A stretch of 64,000 nucleotides of DNA from Caldatribacterium sp964426875. GTDB lineage: Bacteria > Atribacterota > Atribacteria > Atribacterales > Caldatribacteriaceae. Under the pieces are notes generated by a model, which saw only the letters and a program-made list of their open reading frames with translations, did not search any database and was not told where the DNA came from. Made by a program: the position numbers and the translations under genes. Positions 25,765 through 34,422 of the stretch are shown here, in pieces (position 1 is the first letter of the stretch; every line of letters begins with the position of its first letter). The stretch is taken from contig CAYRSB010000004.1 in assembly GCA_964426875.1 (NCBI GenBank), forward strand, positions 45,086 to 109,085. Direction: 5' to 3'.

Positions 25765-27689
25765 CGCTCTTCCCTGATGACGTACGCCTCAAAAATATCT
25801 TTTTCCTGAAAATCTTCGAAGCCCTCAAGACCTATACCACACTCATACCCCTGGGCTACTTCCCTCACATCCTCTTTGAAGCGCTTGAGAGAGGCAATTT
25901 TTATCCTATCCCCTATGACTTCACCTCTTCGAATCACCCGTACGAGGGCTGATCGCTCGATCCTTCCTTCAAGGACAGAACACCCGGCAATGGTCCCCAC
26001 CCGAGGAATCTTGAAGAGCGCCCGCACCTCAGCCCTTCCGATTACCTCCTCCACCTTCCTGGGCTCAAGGAGACCCTGAACGGCCCGCTTCATATCCTCT
26101 ACTACATCATATATGACGCGGTAAAGACGCACTTCCACTCCTTCCTGTTTTGCTATCTTGGCCACATCGTTAGGGAGTTTCACGTTGAATCCGATGACTA
26201 CCCCCGAAGAAGCTGAGGCAAGCATCACATCAGCCTCACTGATATTCCCCACCCCACGGAATACAACGTTGATCCTTACATTTTCATTTCCCAGCCGAGA
26301 TATGGCTCGCTCCAGAGCCTCCAGGGAGCCCTGGTAGTCTGCCTTGAGCACGAGGTGTAGCTCCTTCACTTTTCCCTCTTCCGGGGCGAGGAGCTCCTCA
26401 AGGGAAATCGTTCGGCTTCCCGTTTCGTGGAATGCTCGCTCCCGTGCTCTTTCTCTCCGCCGCTCGGCAATGAGGGTGGCCATTTTTTCCTCTTCAACCA
26501 CCACGAGTTTTGTTCCTGCCGGAGGGAGCTCTGCAAAGCCTACGACCTCAACCGGCGTTGCGGGGGTGGCCTCTTTGAGAGGTTTCCCCAAATCATCGAA
26601 GAGCGACCGCACTCTCCCCCAGGTCGTCCCTGCCACAAAGAAATCCCCCACCCGAAGCGTGCCTTCCTGGACTATGACCGTGGCCACCGCTCCTTTACCC
26701 CGGTCAAGACGAGACTCAATAATGACTCCGACGGCCGGGCCAGAGTATCGAGCCCGTAACTCCAGGAGGTCGGCTTGAAGCAGAAGCATGTCGAGGAGTT
26801 CCTGAATCCCCTTCCGCTGCAAGGCCGAGATGGCCACAAAAATAGTGTTTCCTCCCCACTCCTCGGGGACAAGACCATGGTCGGCAAGCTGTTGCTTGAC
26901 TCTTTCGGGACTAGCACCGGGCTTGTCGATTTTGTTGATGGCCACAACGATGGGAACATCAGCCGCTCTGGCATGCTGAATGGCCTCCACCGTCTGAGGC
27001 ATCACCCCGTCATCGGCAGCCACGACAAGAACGGCAACGTCCGTCACCTGTGCTCCCCGCGCCCTCATGGTGGTGAAGGCTTCGTGTCCCGGGGTATCGA
27101 TAAAGGTGATTTTCCTTCCCCCCACGTCTACCTGGTAAGCCCCGATTTTCTGCGTGATGCCCCCGAATTCCGATTCGGCCATCCGTGAGCGGCGAATGGC
27201 GTCAAGAAGTGTGGTCTTCCCATGGTCCACGTGTCCCAGGATTGTCACCACCGGGGGACGAGGGAGTCTCTCGACCTCAAGAGATTTCAAAACCTCTTCA
27301 CGGATGTTCTCCTTCCACTCCACCTCTAACCCTCTCTCCCGGAGCAAACGCTCCACCACCAGGGGAGGGAGGGGTTTTCTGAAACGGGGAATGATGTTGA
27401 AGTCAGCAAGGCGAAGGAGAACCTCTTCCTCCTCTTCCTGAAGAAGTCGGGAAAGTTCCCGCAATGTCGGAAAATTCTCGAGAACAACGGTCTGTTCCTT
27501 CTTTTTGCGAACCTCTTCCTCTTTCTTCTTGCGGTATTCTACCTCTTCTTCAAGGAGTTCTATCAAGTCTTCGTCGATGCTACTCATGTGGTTCTTAACA
27601 TCTGCTCCGAGCTCCCTCAGCATGTCCATAACCTCATGCGTCGGCATACCCAATTGCTCGGCAACCTTATACACCCTTACTTTTGTCAT
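25761..27689 (-). CDS. infB: Translation initiation factor IF-2
   Basis: GTPase that brings fMet-tRNA to the 30S subunit. The 642-residue protein has a short N-terminal IF2-N region (RVYKVAEQLGMPTHEVMDML), then the G domain (GHVDHGKT, DTPGHEAFTTMRARG, NKIDKPGA) and the EF-Tu-like and IF2-C domains. The N-terminus is much shorter than in E. coli but usual for the Firmicutes/Thermotoga range. It overlaps the upstream ylxR gene by 23 nt. Confidence 0.96.
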   Translation of the reverse strand: MTKVRVYKVAEQLGMPTHEVMDMLRELGADVKNHMSSIDEDLIELLEEEVEYRKKKEEEVRKKKEQTVVLENFPTLRELSRLLQEEEEEVLLRLADFNIIPRFRKPLPPLVVERLLRERGLEVEWKENIREEVLKSLEVERLPRPPVVTILGHVDHGKTTLLDAIRRSRMAESEFGGITQKIGAYQVDVGGRKITFIDTPGHEAFTTMRARGAQVTDVAVLVVAADDGVMPQTVEAIQHARAADVPIVVAINKIDKPGASPERVKQQLADHGLVPEEWGGNTIFVAISALQRKGIQELLDMLLLQADLLELRARYSGPAVGVIIESRLDRGKGAVATVIVQEGTLRVGDFFVAGTTWGRVRSLFDDLGKPLKEATPATPVEVVGFAELPPAGTKLVVVEEEKMATLIAERRRERARERAFHETGSRTISLEELLAPEEGKVKELHLVLKADYQGSLEALERAISRLGNENVRINVVFRGVGNISEADVMLASASSGVVIGFNVKLPNDVAKIAKQEGVEVRLYRVIYDVVEDMKRAVQGLLEPRKVEEVIGRAEVRALFKIPRVGTIAGCSVLEGRIERSALVRVIRRGEVIGDRIKIASLKRFKEDVREVAQGYECGIGLEGFEDFQEKDIFEAYVIREER

Positions 27690-27972
27690 CCTGAACCTCC
27701 TTCATGTGCGTCTTGAGGTAGGTGCGCAGGGCCTCTTTCAAAAGCGTCGCCTCTTTCTCGCTCACCTCTACACGAAAGGCAAAGGAGAAGTCTTTCCGAC
27801 CAAGATTTTCCACACACTCCCAGGACGGACAGACATAAGCACCCCTTCCAGCCTTTTTACCCGTGGGATCAACCTCAAAAATCCCCTGTGTCGTCCGCAC
27901 GATGCGGATGAGCGCCTTTTTTTCTTTTCGTTCCCGACAGCTCAAACACATCCTCAGCGGAATCTTCTTCAT
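27667..27972 (-). CDS. ylxR: YlxR/RnpM RNA-binding protein
   Basis: A 101-residue basic protein of the YlxR family, recently linked in Bacillus to RNase P modulation. The conserved N-terminus PLRMCLSCRERKEKKALIRIV and the GRGAYVC motif are both present. Two CxxC-like cysteines occur in the first motif. It lies in the nusA-ylxR-infB order, overlapping nusA by 4 nt and infB by 23 nt. Confidence 0.9.
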   Translation of the reverse strand: MKKIPLRMCLSCRERKEKKALIRIVRTTQGIFEVDPTGKKAGRGAYVCPSWECVENLGRKDFSFAFRVEVSEKEATLLKEALRTYLKTHMKEVQDDKSKGV

Positions 27973-29012
27973 GGCTGCCCTTTCTTCCCACTCCCCTTAA
28001 TGTCGATTCTCCAGCCGCTGAGCCTTGCCGCCAGGCGAACGTTTTGCCCATCCCGTCCTATGGCGAGAGAAAGCTGATCCTCGGGAACGGTTACCTGTGC
28101 CGTTTTGGTCTCCTCATCGAGTTTCACCTCAAGAACCTGTGCCGGGCTCAGGGCTTCTTTGATGAGCATCTCCGGGTCGTTACTCCAGCGGATGATGTCC
28201 ACCTTCTCCCCCCGTAGCTCATCGGTGATATTTTTTACCCTCGTGCCGCGGTTTCCGATGCACGCTCCCACCGGATCGATTTTCTCATTCCGGCTCTCTA
28301 CGGCCACCTTCGTGCGCACTCCCGGCTCACGGGTGATGGCCTTGATGTCCACCCAGCCCTCGTGGACCTCCGGAACCTCAAGTTCAAGGAGCCTCCGCAC
28401 AAGACCGGGATGGGTTCGGGAGAGGATGATTCGGGGACCCTTGGTGGTCTTCTTCACCTCCACGATGAAGAACTTCATCCGAGCACCGGGACGATAGTCC
28501 TCGGTCCCCACCTGCTCATCGGGGGGGAGAATTCCCTCCGTCCTCCCCAAATCTATGATGACGTTACGACCTTCCCGATGGGCTATAACTCCGGTGATAA
28601 CCTCGCCTTCTTTCTCAAGGAATTCCTCGTAGATTCTGTCTCGTTCCGCTTCTCGCAACCGTTGCACGATTACCTGTTTGGCCGTTTGCGCCGCAATCCT
28701 TCCAAAGTCCCTGGGAGTCACCTCTATTTCAACCCATTCTCCCACGTTGGCATGGAAGCCCATCCGCTCTGCTTCTTCTTTGAGGATTTCGGTAGTGGAG
28801 TCCCGCAGTTTCTCCACCACCATTTTGTGCGCCAGGACCTTGATTGCTCCGGTCTCGGAGTCAAGAACTACTGAAACCCCTTTGTGAGAAGTCTTGAAGT
28901 TCTTCCTGTACGCCGAAAGAAGCGCGGCCTCAATAGCCTGCTTGAGGGTATCCCTTGGGATACCCTTGGCCTTCTCTATCTGCTCAATCACCACTAAGAT
29001 ATCCTTGCTCAT
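27969..29012 (-). CDS. nusA: Transcription termination/antitermination factor NusA
   Basis: Binds RNA polymerase and controls pausing, termination and antitermination. The 347-residue protein has the N-terminal polymerase-binding domain, an S1 domain (GVIAHREGRNVIIDLGRTEGILP), then KH1 (VDPVGACIGNRGTRVKNI-like, here KIDPVGACIGNRG) and KH2 (LAIGRDGQNVRLAARLSGW). No acidic C-terminal repeats are present. I chose the ATG at 29012, with AAGGAGA seven bases upstream, over a frame reaching 29066. A strong promoter and a leader hairpin lie upstream; rimP is not in its usual place before nusA. Confidence 0.95.
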   Translation of the reverse strand: MSKDILVVIEQIEKAKGIPRDTLKQAIEAALLSAYRKNFKTSHKGVSVVLDSETGAIKVLAHKMVVEKLRDSTTEILKEEAERMGFHANVGEWVEIEVTPRDFGRIAAQTAKQVIVQRLREAERDRIYEEFLEKEGEVITGVIAHREGRNVIIDLGRTEGILPPDEQVGTEDYRPGARMKFFIVEVKKTTKGPRIILSRTHPGLVRRLLELEVPEVHEGWVDIKAITREPGVRTKVAVESRNEKIDPVGACIGNRGTRVKNITDELRGEKVDIIRWSNDPEMLIKEALSPAQVLEVKLDEETKTAQVTVPEDQLSLAIGRDGQNVRLAARLSGWRIDIKGSGKKGQP

Positions 29013-29043
29013 CAGGTCTCCTTTCGAAAACACCACCATAAAC

Positions 29044-29074
29044 GACAAAGAGTGGGCAAGCCCCACTCTTTGTC
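29044..29074 (-). promoter_or_regulatory. Hairpin in the nusA leader
   Basis: A perfect 13-bp stem (GACAAAGAGTGGG / CCCACTCTTTGTC) with a 5-nt loop lies between the nusA promoter and its start, close to the predicted 5' end of the transcript. The base after the stem on the - strand is not T-rich, so it is not a plain terminator. It could stabilise the mRNA end or act in autoregulation. Confidence 0.6.
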
Positions 29075-29086
29075 ATAACCCAAATA

Positions 29087-29115
29087 ATTTTACCTGAATT
29101 CCAGAGTAATTGCAA
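29087..29115 (-). promoter_or_regulatory. Sigma70-type promoter of the nusA-infB operon
   Basis: On the - strand TTGCAA (29110-29115) and TAAAAT (29087-29092) are separated by 17 nt. Transcription would start near 29080, leaving a leader of about 70 nt that includes the hairpin. Confidence 0.75.
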
Positions 29116-29154
29116 ACAATTTTCAACAATGACGGTGCTCTCGTGGACTGCCTC

Positions 29155-29646
29155 TCAGTCCGGGCGTCCCTGCTTCAGCACCCTGCCACGCATGATGAGG
29201 GCACCAAGGTACCCCACAAAAACTCCTGAGGGAACGGAGAGCAAAAGGAGGAACGGTAGGTACCACAGAAGCCCCCGGCTCTGGATATAGAGGAAGGCCA
29301 CCATCCACTGCCCGAGGTTGTGAAAGAGGGCTCCCCCCATACTCACCCAGAGAGGCGAAGAGGTGTGCTTGTGAACATACCACATCGCCACGAGGCTGTT
29401 CAGCCCCCCGCCGAGGCTCAAGAAAAAGGAGACACCGAGAAGCGTTCCCGAGAGAAGGTTCCCCAAAACGACCCTCAGAACGACTACGAAGAGCGCCTCT
29501 TTCTCTCCCCACAGGAAAAGAGCCACCAGGGTGGCCACGTTCGCCAAACCCACCTTAACTCCAGGAAGAGGCAAGGGGGGTGGGAAAAGCCCCTCCACGA
29601 AGTGAAACACGATACCCAGCGCAGCGCAAAGACCAATCTCTGCCAA
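29155..29646 (-). CDS. Gx transporter / heptaprenyl diphosphate synthase component I family membrane protein
   Basis: A 163-residue membrane protein with about five helices and the family's typical opening (HFVEGLFPPPLPLPGVKVGLANVATLVALF). The family (PF07456) is a relative of S-type components; annotation as a prenyl synthase subunit is historical. The only in-frame start is TTG at 29646, with no adjacent ribosome site. An ATG with GGAGG four bases upstream sits at 29671 but in another frame, and reading from it gives a natural family N-terminus if one base is removed near 29646. A frameshift or sequence error is therefore possible. Confidence 0.7.
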   Translation of the reverse strand: MAEIGLCAALGIVFHFVEGLFPPPLPLPGVKVGLANVATLVALFLWGEKEALFVVVLRVVLGNLLSGTLLGVSFFLSLGGGLNSLVAMWYVHKHTSSPLWVSMGGALFHNLGQWMVAFLYIQSRGLLWYLPFLLLLSVPSGVFVGYLGALIMRGRVLKQGRPD

Positions 29647-29734
29647 GAACCGCGGTCTTGATATTTTTCATCAAGCCTCCTTCTCTGGGAATACTCTTAT
29701 ATAATACTTAAAAGACGAGAGAAAGGAGAGAACG

Positions 29735-30919
29735 GTGTTGCAAAAATCCCGCCGGAATATCCTCATCACCGGGATGACGTCGCTTCTCACCGATGTGAGC
29801 ACCGAAATGGTGTACCCAATTTTGGCCCTCTACCTCCGGGCTCTGGGAGGAGGTGTTCTGGCTCTTGGTGCAATCGAAGGAGTGGCCGAATCCATCGCCT
29901 CAATCCTTCGGGTCTTTTCGGGGGCTCTGGCCGACTGGATGGGCAAGAGAAAACCCCTGGCCATCTCGGGGTATGCCCTCTCAACCCTGGGGAAAATCCT
30001 CTTTTACTTTGCCTCTGGGTGGACCACAGTGTTTCTTGGGCGATTTGCCGACCGTTTCGGAAAAGGAATTCGTACTGCTCCCCGAGACGCCATGATCGCC
30101 GAATCAACGGATATGGCTCACAAAGGGAGGGCCTTCGGTCTCCACCGCACTCTCGATACCTTGGGAGCTACCCTGGGTATTGCCATAACCTACCTTCTCA
30201 TCGCCCGTATCCGGGAAGAAGCGGAAAAAGCTCAGGACCTTCGCCTTTATCTCCCTACCTTTAGGTTCATTATTCTTGTGAGCATTATCCCGGCAGTCCT
30301 TGGGGTCCTCATCCTCTTTTTGAGCGTCGAAACCGGAAAGGGGAAGGCAAGGCGCCCTCTTCCCTTAAACTTTGCAGTAATACAGAGCCTTGACCCTCGC
30401 CTGAAGCTCTTTCTCTTTGCCACCCTTCTCTTCACCCTGGGAAATTCTTCCAACCAGTTTATCCTTCTCCGGGCTACCGAAAAGGACATAGGTTTCTCCC
30501 CCTCCGGCGTCACCCTTCTTTACCTCCTCTACAACATCATCTACACTCTCACCTCTTACCCTGCAGGGTGGCTTTCAGACCGTATCGGTCGAAAGGGAAT
30601 TCTCGTTGCAGGATTCCTCCTCTATGCCCTTTCCTATTACCTTATAGGACTTTGGCCCTCTTCAATCGTCTTCGCTATGTTGCCCTACGGCTTCTACAGT
30701 GGGATGACGGAAGGAATTTCACGAGCTTTAGTGTCTGACCTCTCTCCTGAAGACAAGCGGGCCACGATTTTGGGGCTTCACGCCGCCCTTTTGGGAATCG
30801 GCCTCTTTCCGGCTTCCTTTATTGCTGGAATACTCTGGAGTACCTTGGGTTCAGGAAGCCCTTTTATTTTCGGTGGAACGCTAAGCCTCATTGCTGCCCT
30901 GTGCATTGCCTTTCTGTGA
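29735..30919 (+). CDS. Major facilitator superfamily transporter
   Basis: A 394-residue transporter with about 12 hydrophobic segments. The loop between helices 2 and 3 holds ALADWMGKRKPL and a DRFGKGIRTAPRDA motif follows helix 4. The second half repeats the pattern with GWLSDRIGRKGIL, and no substrate can be assigned. Start is GTG with AAGGAGAG upstream, and a TATAAT box lies at 29698-29703. It starts a + strand set and overlaps the frame leading to the SAM hydrolase-like gene. Confidence 0.88.
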   Translation: MLQKSRRNILITGMTSLLTDVSTEMVYPILALYLRALGGGVLALGAIEGVAESIASILRVFSGALADWMGKRKPLAISGYALSTLGKILFYFASGWTTVFLGRFADRFGKGIRTAPRDAMIAESTDMAHKGRAFGLHRTLDTLGATLGIAITYLLIARIREEAEKAQDLRLYLPTFRFIILVSIIPAVLGVLILFLSVETGKGKARRPLPLNFAVIQSLDPRLKLFLFATLLFTLGNSSNQFILLRATEKDIGFSPSGVTLLYLLYNIIYTLTSYPAGWLSDRIGRKGILVAGFLLYALSYYLIGLWPSSIVFAMLPYGFYSGMTEGISRALVSDLSPEDKRATILGLHAALLGIGLFPASFIAGILWSTLGSGSPFIFGGTLSLIAALCIAFL

Positions 30920-30932
30920 GGACACAAAGAAC

Positions 30933-31724
30933 ATGCGGCTGGTTGTTCTTCTCACCGACTGGGGGACAAAAAGCTACTACCAGGGTGTGGTGAAAGGGGT
31001 TATAAAACGCATTGCTCCTGAGGTGGAGATTATCGACCTCACCCACGAGGTTGAGCCCTTCAACGTCCGGGAAGCCATGCACGTTCTCCATCGGGCCTAC
31101 CGCGACTTTCCCAAGGGAACAGTCTTTTGCTGCGTGGTAGACTATGGAGTGGGGACGGAGAGAAAAGCCATTGCCTTTGAGACGGAAAGTCATTACTTCT
31201 TCGTGGGGCCGGACAACGGCCTTTTCACCCTGGTGGTAGAAGAAGAGGCAATCCGCCAAATCGTGGAGCTCAAAAACTCAAAGTACTTCTACCGCCAGGT
31301 ACCTTCTTCCACTTTCCACGGAAGGGACATCTTCGCCCCGGTGAGTGCCCACATTGCCCGAGGTGTCAATCTCGGTGAGCTTGGGGAGAGAATTGACACC
31401 CTTGCTCTTCTTCCCTACGAGAGGGCAAGAAAAGAGGAAAACGCCGTCTTCGGAGAGGTGGCCTACTTCGATCGCTTTGGGAACGTTGAAACAAATATTC
31501 CCGGATTTTTTCTCGAAGGCCTAAAGTTATACAGTGAGGTGACGATATATATAGAGGGAAAGAGAATCAAAGCAATTTACTCCAGAACATACGGCGATGT
31601 TCCGCAGAGGACATTCCTTATCCATACCGACAGCTCCGGCTTTCTGGAAATCGCGGTGAATCAGGGAAACGCCAGAGAACAACTCTCCCTTCAAGGGGGC
31701 GAAAAAATCTGTATTTCCTTTTAG
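30933..31724 (+). CDS. SAM hydroxide adenosyltransferase-like (DUF62) protein
   Basis: A 263-residue protein of the SAM hydrolase/fluorinase family, splitting S-adenosylmethionine into adenosine and methionine with water. The N-terminus VVLLTDWGTKSYYQGVVKG and the GPDNGLFT motif are conserved, with a C-terminal beta domain (GEVAYFDRFGNVETNI). I chose the ATG at 30933 because the conserved strand begins there; an upstream frame starting at 30891 lies inside the MFS gene. Confidence 0.88.
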   Translation: MRLVVLLTDWGTKSYYQGVVKGVIKRIAPEVEIIDLTHEVEPFNVREAMHVLHRAYRDFPKGTVFCCVVDYGVGTERKAIAFETESHYFFVGPDNGLFTLVVEEEAIRQIVELKNSKYFYRQVPSSTFHGRDIFAPVSAHIARGVNLGELGERIDTLALLPYERARKEENAVFGEVAYFDRFGNVETNIPGFFLEGLKLYSEVTIYIEGKRIKAIYSRTYGDVPQRTFLIHTDSSGFLEIAVNQGNAREQLSLQGGEKICISF

Positions 31725-31762
31725 AAAAAGACAGAAAAGAACGCCTTTCCCTGGAAGAGGGA

Positions 31763-32218
31763 ATGAGTCTCATTGAAGTCATCGTGCTTTTCGTGGCCCT
31801 TGGGTTTTTTATAGTGGCTGCAGCTCCACTTTTTTCGCGCTTTCTTGCTACCCGTGCCAGTATGGACTATACTCTCCGTGCTACTCTTCTTGCTCAAGAC
31901 ATTATGGAGAGGGTTCGGGGGAAATCTTTTGAAGACCTTAAGAACAAGGAAAGTACCAGTCCGCTATCGTGGGATGACATCAAAGCCTTCCTATACCCAA
32001 GCGGAAATTTCCCCCCTCTTCCTCCAGGGTCGGAAATTTTCTTAAATATTCAGCCAGAAGGAAGCGATCTCCTTATTGTAGAGGTAGAAATCAAGTGGAA
32101 GGAAATACTAAGACCTGTCTCGTCTGCGAGTTCTCCAAACCCTCAAGAGCGTTCCTACCGGGTAGCCACATATGTTTATAGATACGGCGTTTGGGAGCTC
32201 CGTGGAGGCGGTGGGTAG
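31763..32218 (+). CDS. Prepilin-like protein with unusual start
   Basis: A 151-residue pilin-like protein with one N-terminal membrane helix (MSLIEVIVLFVALGFFIVAAAPLF) followed by an alpha/beta globular part. The helix matches the type IV prepilin signature G-x-x-L-I-E-V: translating one codon upstream gives EEGMSLIEV. The ATG at 31763 is therefore the first residue after the prepilin-peptidase glycine. No ATG, GTG or TTG is found in frame for the leader within 80 nt, so the true start may be a rare codon such as the CTG at 31751. It overlaps the next pilin gene by 1 nt (TAGTG). Confidence 0.7.
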   Translation: MSLIEVIVLFVALGFFIVAAAPLFSRFLATRASMDYTLRATLLAQDIMERVRGKSFEDLKNKESTSPLSWDDIKAFLYPSGNFPPLPPGSEIFLNIQPEGSDLLIVEVEIKWKEILRPVSSASSPNPQERSYRVATYVYRYGVWELRGGGG

Positions 32219-32778
32219 TGAGGATAAGAAAAGGACACCCTAACCAGGAGGGAGCAACCCTTGTTGAGATTATCGTGGTAGTTGCCATCCTTGGCTTTTT
32301 TGCCGTAGCTCTTAGTGGGCTTTTGCGCGTCATCACGGTAGCGGGACGAAACTCGCCTAATTCTGGACAAGTTCAAACCTACCAGCAGGTTGTGGACCAA
32401 ATAAACATCTTTCTCATCAATCTCTCGCGAGACGCACGGGAGGCCAAAAGACTCGAGGTTAAGAATGGCCCTTTCTGTCCTTGTGCTGATACTGGGTGCT
32501 CTGAATGCCTTCTGATATATAGAGACGAAGGTGCTTTTGTTACCTACGGATACTGGGAGAGCGAAAAAGTGTTGAAAAGAGAAGAAAAGGTCATGCTCAA
32601 GGAAGTTTATAAGGAGGATCCCCCAATCTTCCAGGTAGTGAGCGACTCCTCAGTTATCCTTACCTTACCGGTGAAATGCCTTTCCCAGACCGAGAGAGGA
32701 AGTGATGTTTTGGAAACACGTGTTTTTTCCTTCACCGTTGAGAGGCGATTATCCCCACTGCCATCGCCTTCACCTTAA
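32218..32778 (+). CDS. Type IV prepilin-like protein (GspJ/PilW type)
   Basis: A 186-residue protein with an 11-residue basic leader (RIRKGHPNQEG), the cleavage glycine followed by ATLVEIIVVVAIL, and one membrane helix. The globular part holds a CPCADTGCSEC cysteine cluster (near residues 75-90) that could form disulphides or bind metal. I chose the GTG at 32218 with GGAGG about ten bases upstream. No secretion ATPase or peptidase gene is in the window, so assembly needs genes elsewhere. Confidence 0.75.
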   Translation: MRIRKGHPNQEGATLVEIIVVVAILGFFAVALSGLLRVITVAGRNSPNSGQVQTYQQVVDQINIFLINLSRDAREAKRLEVKNGPFCPCADTGCSECLLIYRDEGAFVTYGYWESEKVLKREEKVMLKEVYKEDPPIFQVVSDSSVILTLPVKCLSQTERGSDVLETRVFSFTVERRLSPLPSPSP

Positions 32779-32793
32779 GAAGGAGGGACAAGA

Positions 32794-34116
32794 GTGGCTC
32801 AGAAAGAGGAGAAAGACTACAAGAGGGGTTCAATTCTCGTCACCTTTCTCATCATAACAAGTGTTTTTGTTCTAATTCTTGGAGCCGGTATCAGTCTCAT
32901 GATAGGAGGATATAAGAGGACTTCCTCCGTAGCCTGGAGAAATCAAGCGTACTACCTTGCGGAAGCAGGGGTTGAGAAAGCATTGAAAGACCTCCAATCA
33001 GGGTGCAGATCTATAACATCCCCAACCTCGGTTTCTTTTCCTCCCTCTTCTCCTGTTGGGACGTACAAGTACTCTGTGGATCATACCCTCCCAAATACGG
33101 TGACCATTACATCGACAGGAACAACATCTTCAGGAAAGAAAGTCACCCTTACAGTTGATGTGCGGTGTGCGCCTCCCCCAACACCTTCTCCTACACCTAC
33201 ACCTTCTCCGACACCGACACCAATCCCAACTCTTCCACCTCTCGATATGGCTTTGTTCGCCAACGGAAACATCAGTCTTCGAGGAAATATAGAAATCAAC
33301 GGCAACGTGGGAAGTAATGGAACGGTTGAGCTTAGAGGAAGCGCCCGGATCGAGGGCGAAACTCGCGAAAACCTTGGTTACACGTATCCCCTTCCTTCTT
33401 TCACCCCTCCTCCAAATCTTCCCTCAAGGGGTAGCCTCAATGTTGGGAAGAAGGGAAGCGTCACGATTCCTGGAAATGCCTACTATGAATCCATTGGTGT
33501 TGACAACAATGCAACCCTTACCGTGAATGTTGGAAGTGGGACACAGACTCTCTGGGTAAAAAGCCTTGCTGTCGACGGAAAATTGCAAATCCAAGGAACT
33601 GGAACGCTTATCCTTTATGTGGAGTCGCTTGCAGTAGGAAACAAAGCTGAGTTTAACACTCAAACTAGCAGCAGTGCGCGGTCCCTTGTCCTGTACTACG
33701 CTGGCATGCAATCAGTAACCATAGACAATCAGGCCGTCATTAAGGGGTTAGTCCTTGTTCCCGGTGAAACAGTCATTACAATTAAGGGAACTATCCTAGG
33801 GTTACTCTACGCTCCTGTAGCCCGGGTGAACTTGGGAGGAAACGGGGAGATGCTGAATGGAGCAATCATCGTCCAAACACTTGCAGAAGATAAAGAGGCT
33901 GGGACTCAGAGAATCGTCTATGCTCCACCATCCTCTGAGCTCCAGAGTTTGCTCCAAACGTTCGTTTTCCCTTCAACGCTTCCCCCAACTCCAGAACCAA
34001 CACCGACTCCGGAACCGACATCAACACCTACCCCAACACTAACTCCAGAACCAACTCCAACACCCTCGGGGGAATCAGGGCCACCGGTATCCATCGTAGG
34101 GTGGAAAGAAAAGTAA
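32794..34116 (+). CDS. PilX-like surface protein with Pro/Thr-rich linkers
   Basis: A 440-residue protein with an N-terminal leader, one membrane helix (VTFLIITSVFVLILGAGISL) and the YYLAEAGVEKALKDL motif typical of PilX/PilW-associated minor pilins. Residues about 128-150 are a repetitive Pro-Thr-Ser linker. A repetitive middle domain (NGNISLRGNIEINGNVGSNG, then NNATLTVNVG) looks like a beta-solenoid or polymer-forming domain. A second PT-rich repeat (residues about 400-430) ends the protein. The GTG start has AAGGAGGG upstream. Its exact role is unknown; a surface minor pilin is likely. Confidence 0.7.
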   Translation: MAQKEEKDYKRGSILVTFLIITSVFVLILGAGISLMIGGYKRTSSVAWRNQAYYLAEAGVEKALKDLQSGCRSITSPTSVSFPPSSPVGTYKYSVDHTLPNTVTITSTGTTSSGKKVTLTVDVRCAPPPTPSPTPTPSPTPTPIPTLPPLDMALFANGNISLRGNIEINGNVGSNGTVELRGSARIEGETRENLGYTYPLPSFTPPPNLPSRGSLNVGKKGSVTIPGNAYYESIGVDNNATLTVNVGSGTQTLWVKSLAVDGKLQIQGTGTLILYVESLAVGNKAEFNTQTSSSARSLVLYYAGMQSVTIDNQAVIKGLVLVPGETVITIKGTILGLLYAPVARVNLGGNGEMLNGAIIVQTLAEDKEAGTQRIVYAPPSSELQSLLQTFVFPSTLPPTPEPTPTPEPTSTPTPTLTPEPTPTPSGESGPPVSIVGWKEK

Positions 34117-34120
34117 GACA

Positions 34121-34323
34121 TAGCTTTTGACAAAAATCGGGCACAATTTCTCGTAAACTTCTACTTTTTCTTCCTGCAGTACGAATCAATCTTCAACTTT
34201 GCCCAGAAGTCACCCTTCGCTCCACCACCAATAAGGCGCATGCTTTCGATTCTCAGTCCCTGCTCCCGGAAGGCATCGAGAATAATCCGGAGGTTCAGGC
34301 TCACCCCCTCAAGAACTGCTCGA
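34121..34323 (-). pseudogene. Decayed duplicate of the 3' end of the FGGY kinase gene
   Basis: Bases 34121-34191 match 35280-35350 with scattered mismatches. Bases 34201-34323 match 35499-35621 almost exactly (two differences near the start, then about 100 identical bases). The 147-bp stretch between these in the intact gene is missing. It is in the same orientation as the kinase and cannot code for a protein. The downstream bases to 34373 show nothing recognised. Confidence 0.88.
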
Positions 34324-34373
34324 GGTTATCTTGCACGCTTCTTTTAGGCACACACCTCTTAGGTACCCTTTAT

Positions 34374-34411
34374 AGAGAAAGAGAGGCCCTCAAAAGGACT
34401 CCTCTTTCTCT
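34374..34411. terminator. Hairpin between converging genes
   Basis: A long inverted repeat (AGAGAAAGAG...GG / CC...CTCTTTCTCT, with an imperfect inner part) lies 11 nt after the stop of the secreted-protein gene on the - strand. It probably terminates that transcript; the T-tract is weak. Confidence 0.5.
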
Positions 34412-34422
34412 GTGCCCGTTCT

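Noticed and set aside
33170..34070. Short tandem repeats resembling a CRISPR array
   Set aside because: They are in-frame codons for Pro/Thr/Ser-rich linkers of the PilX-like protein and have no regular spacers.
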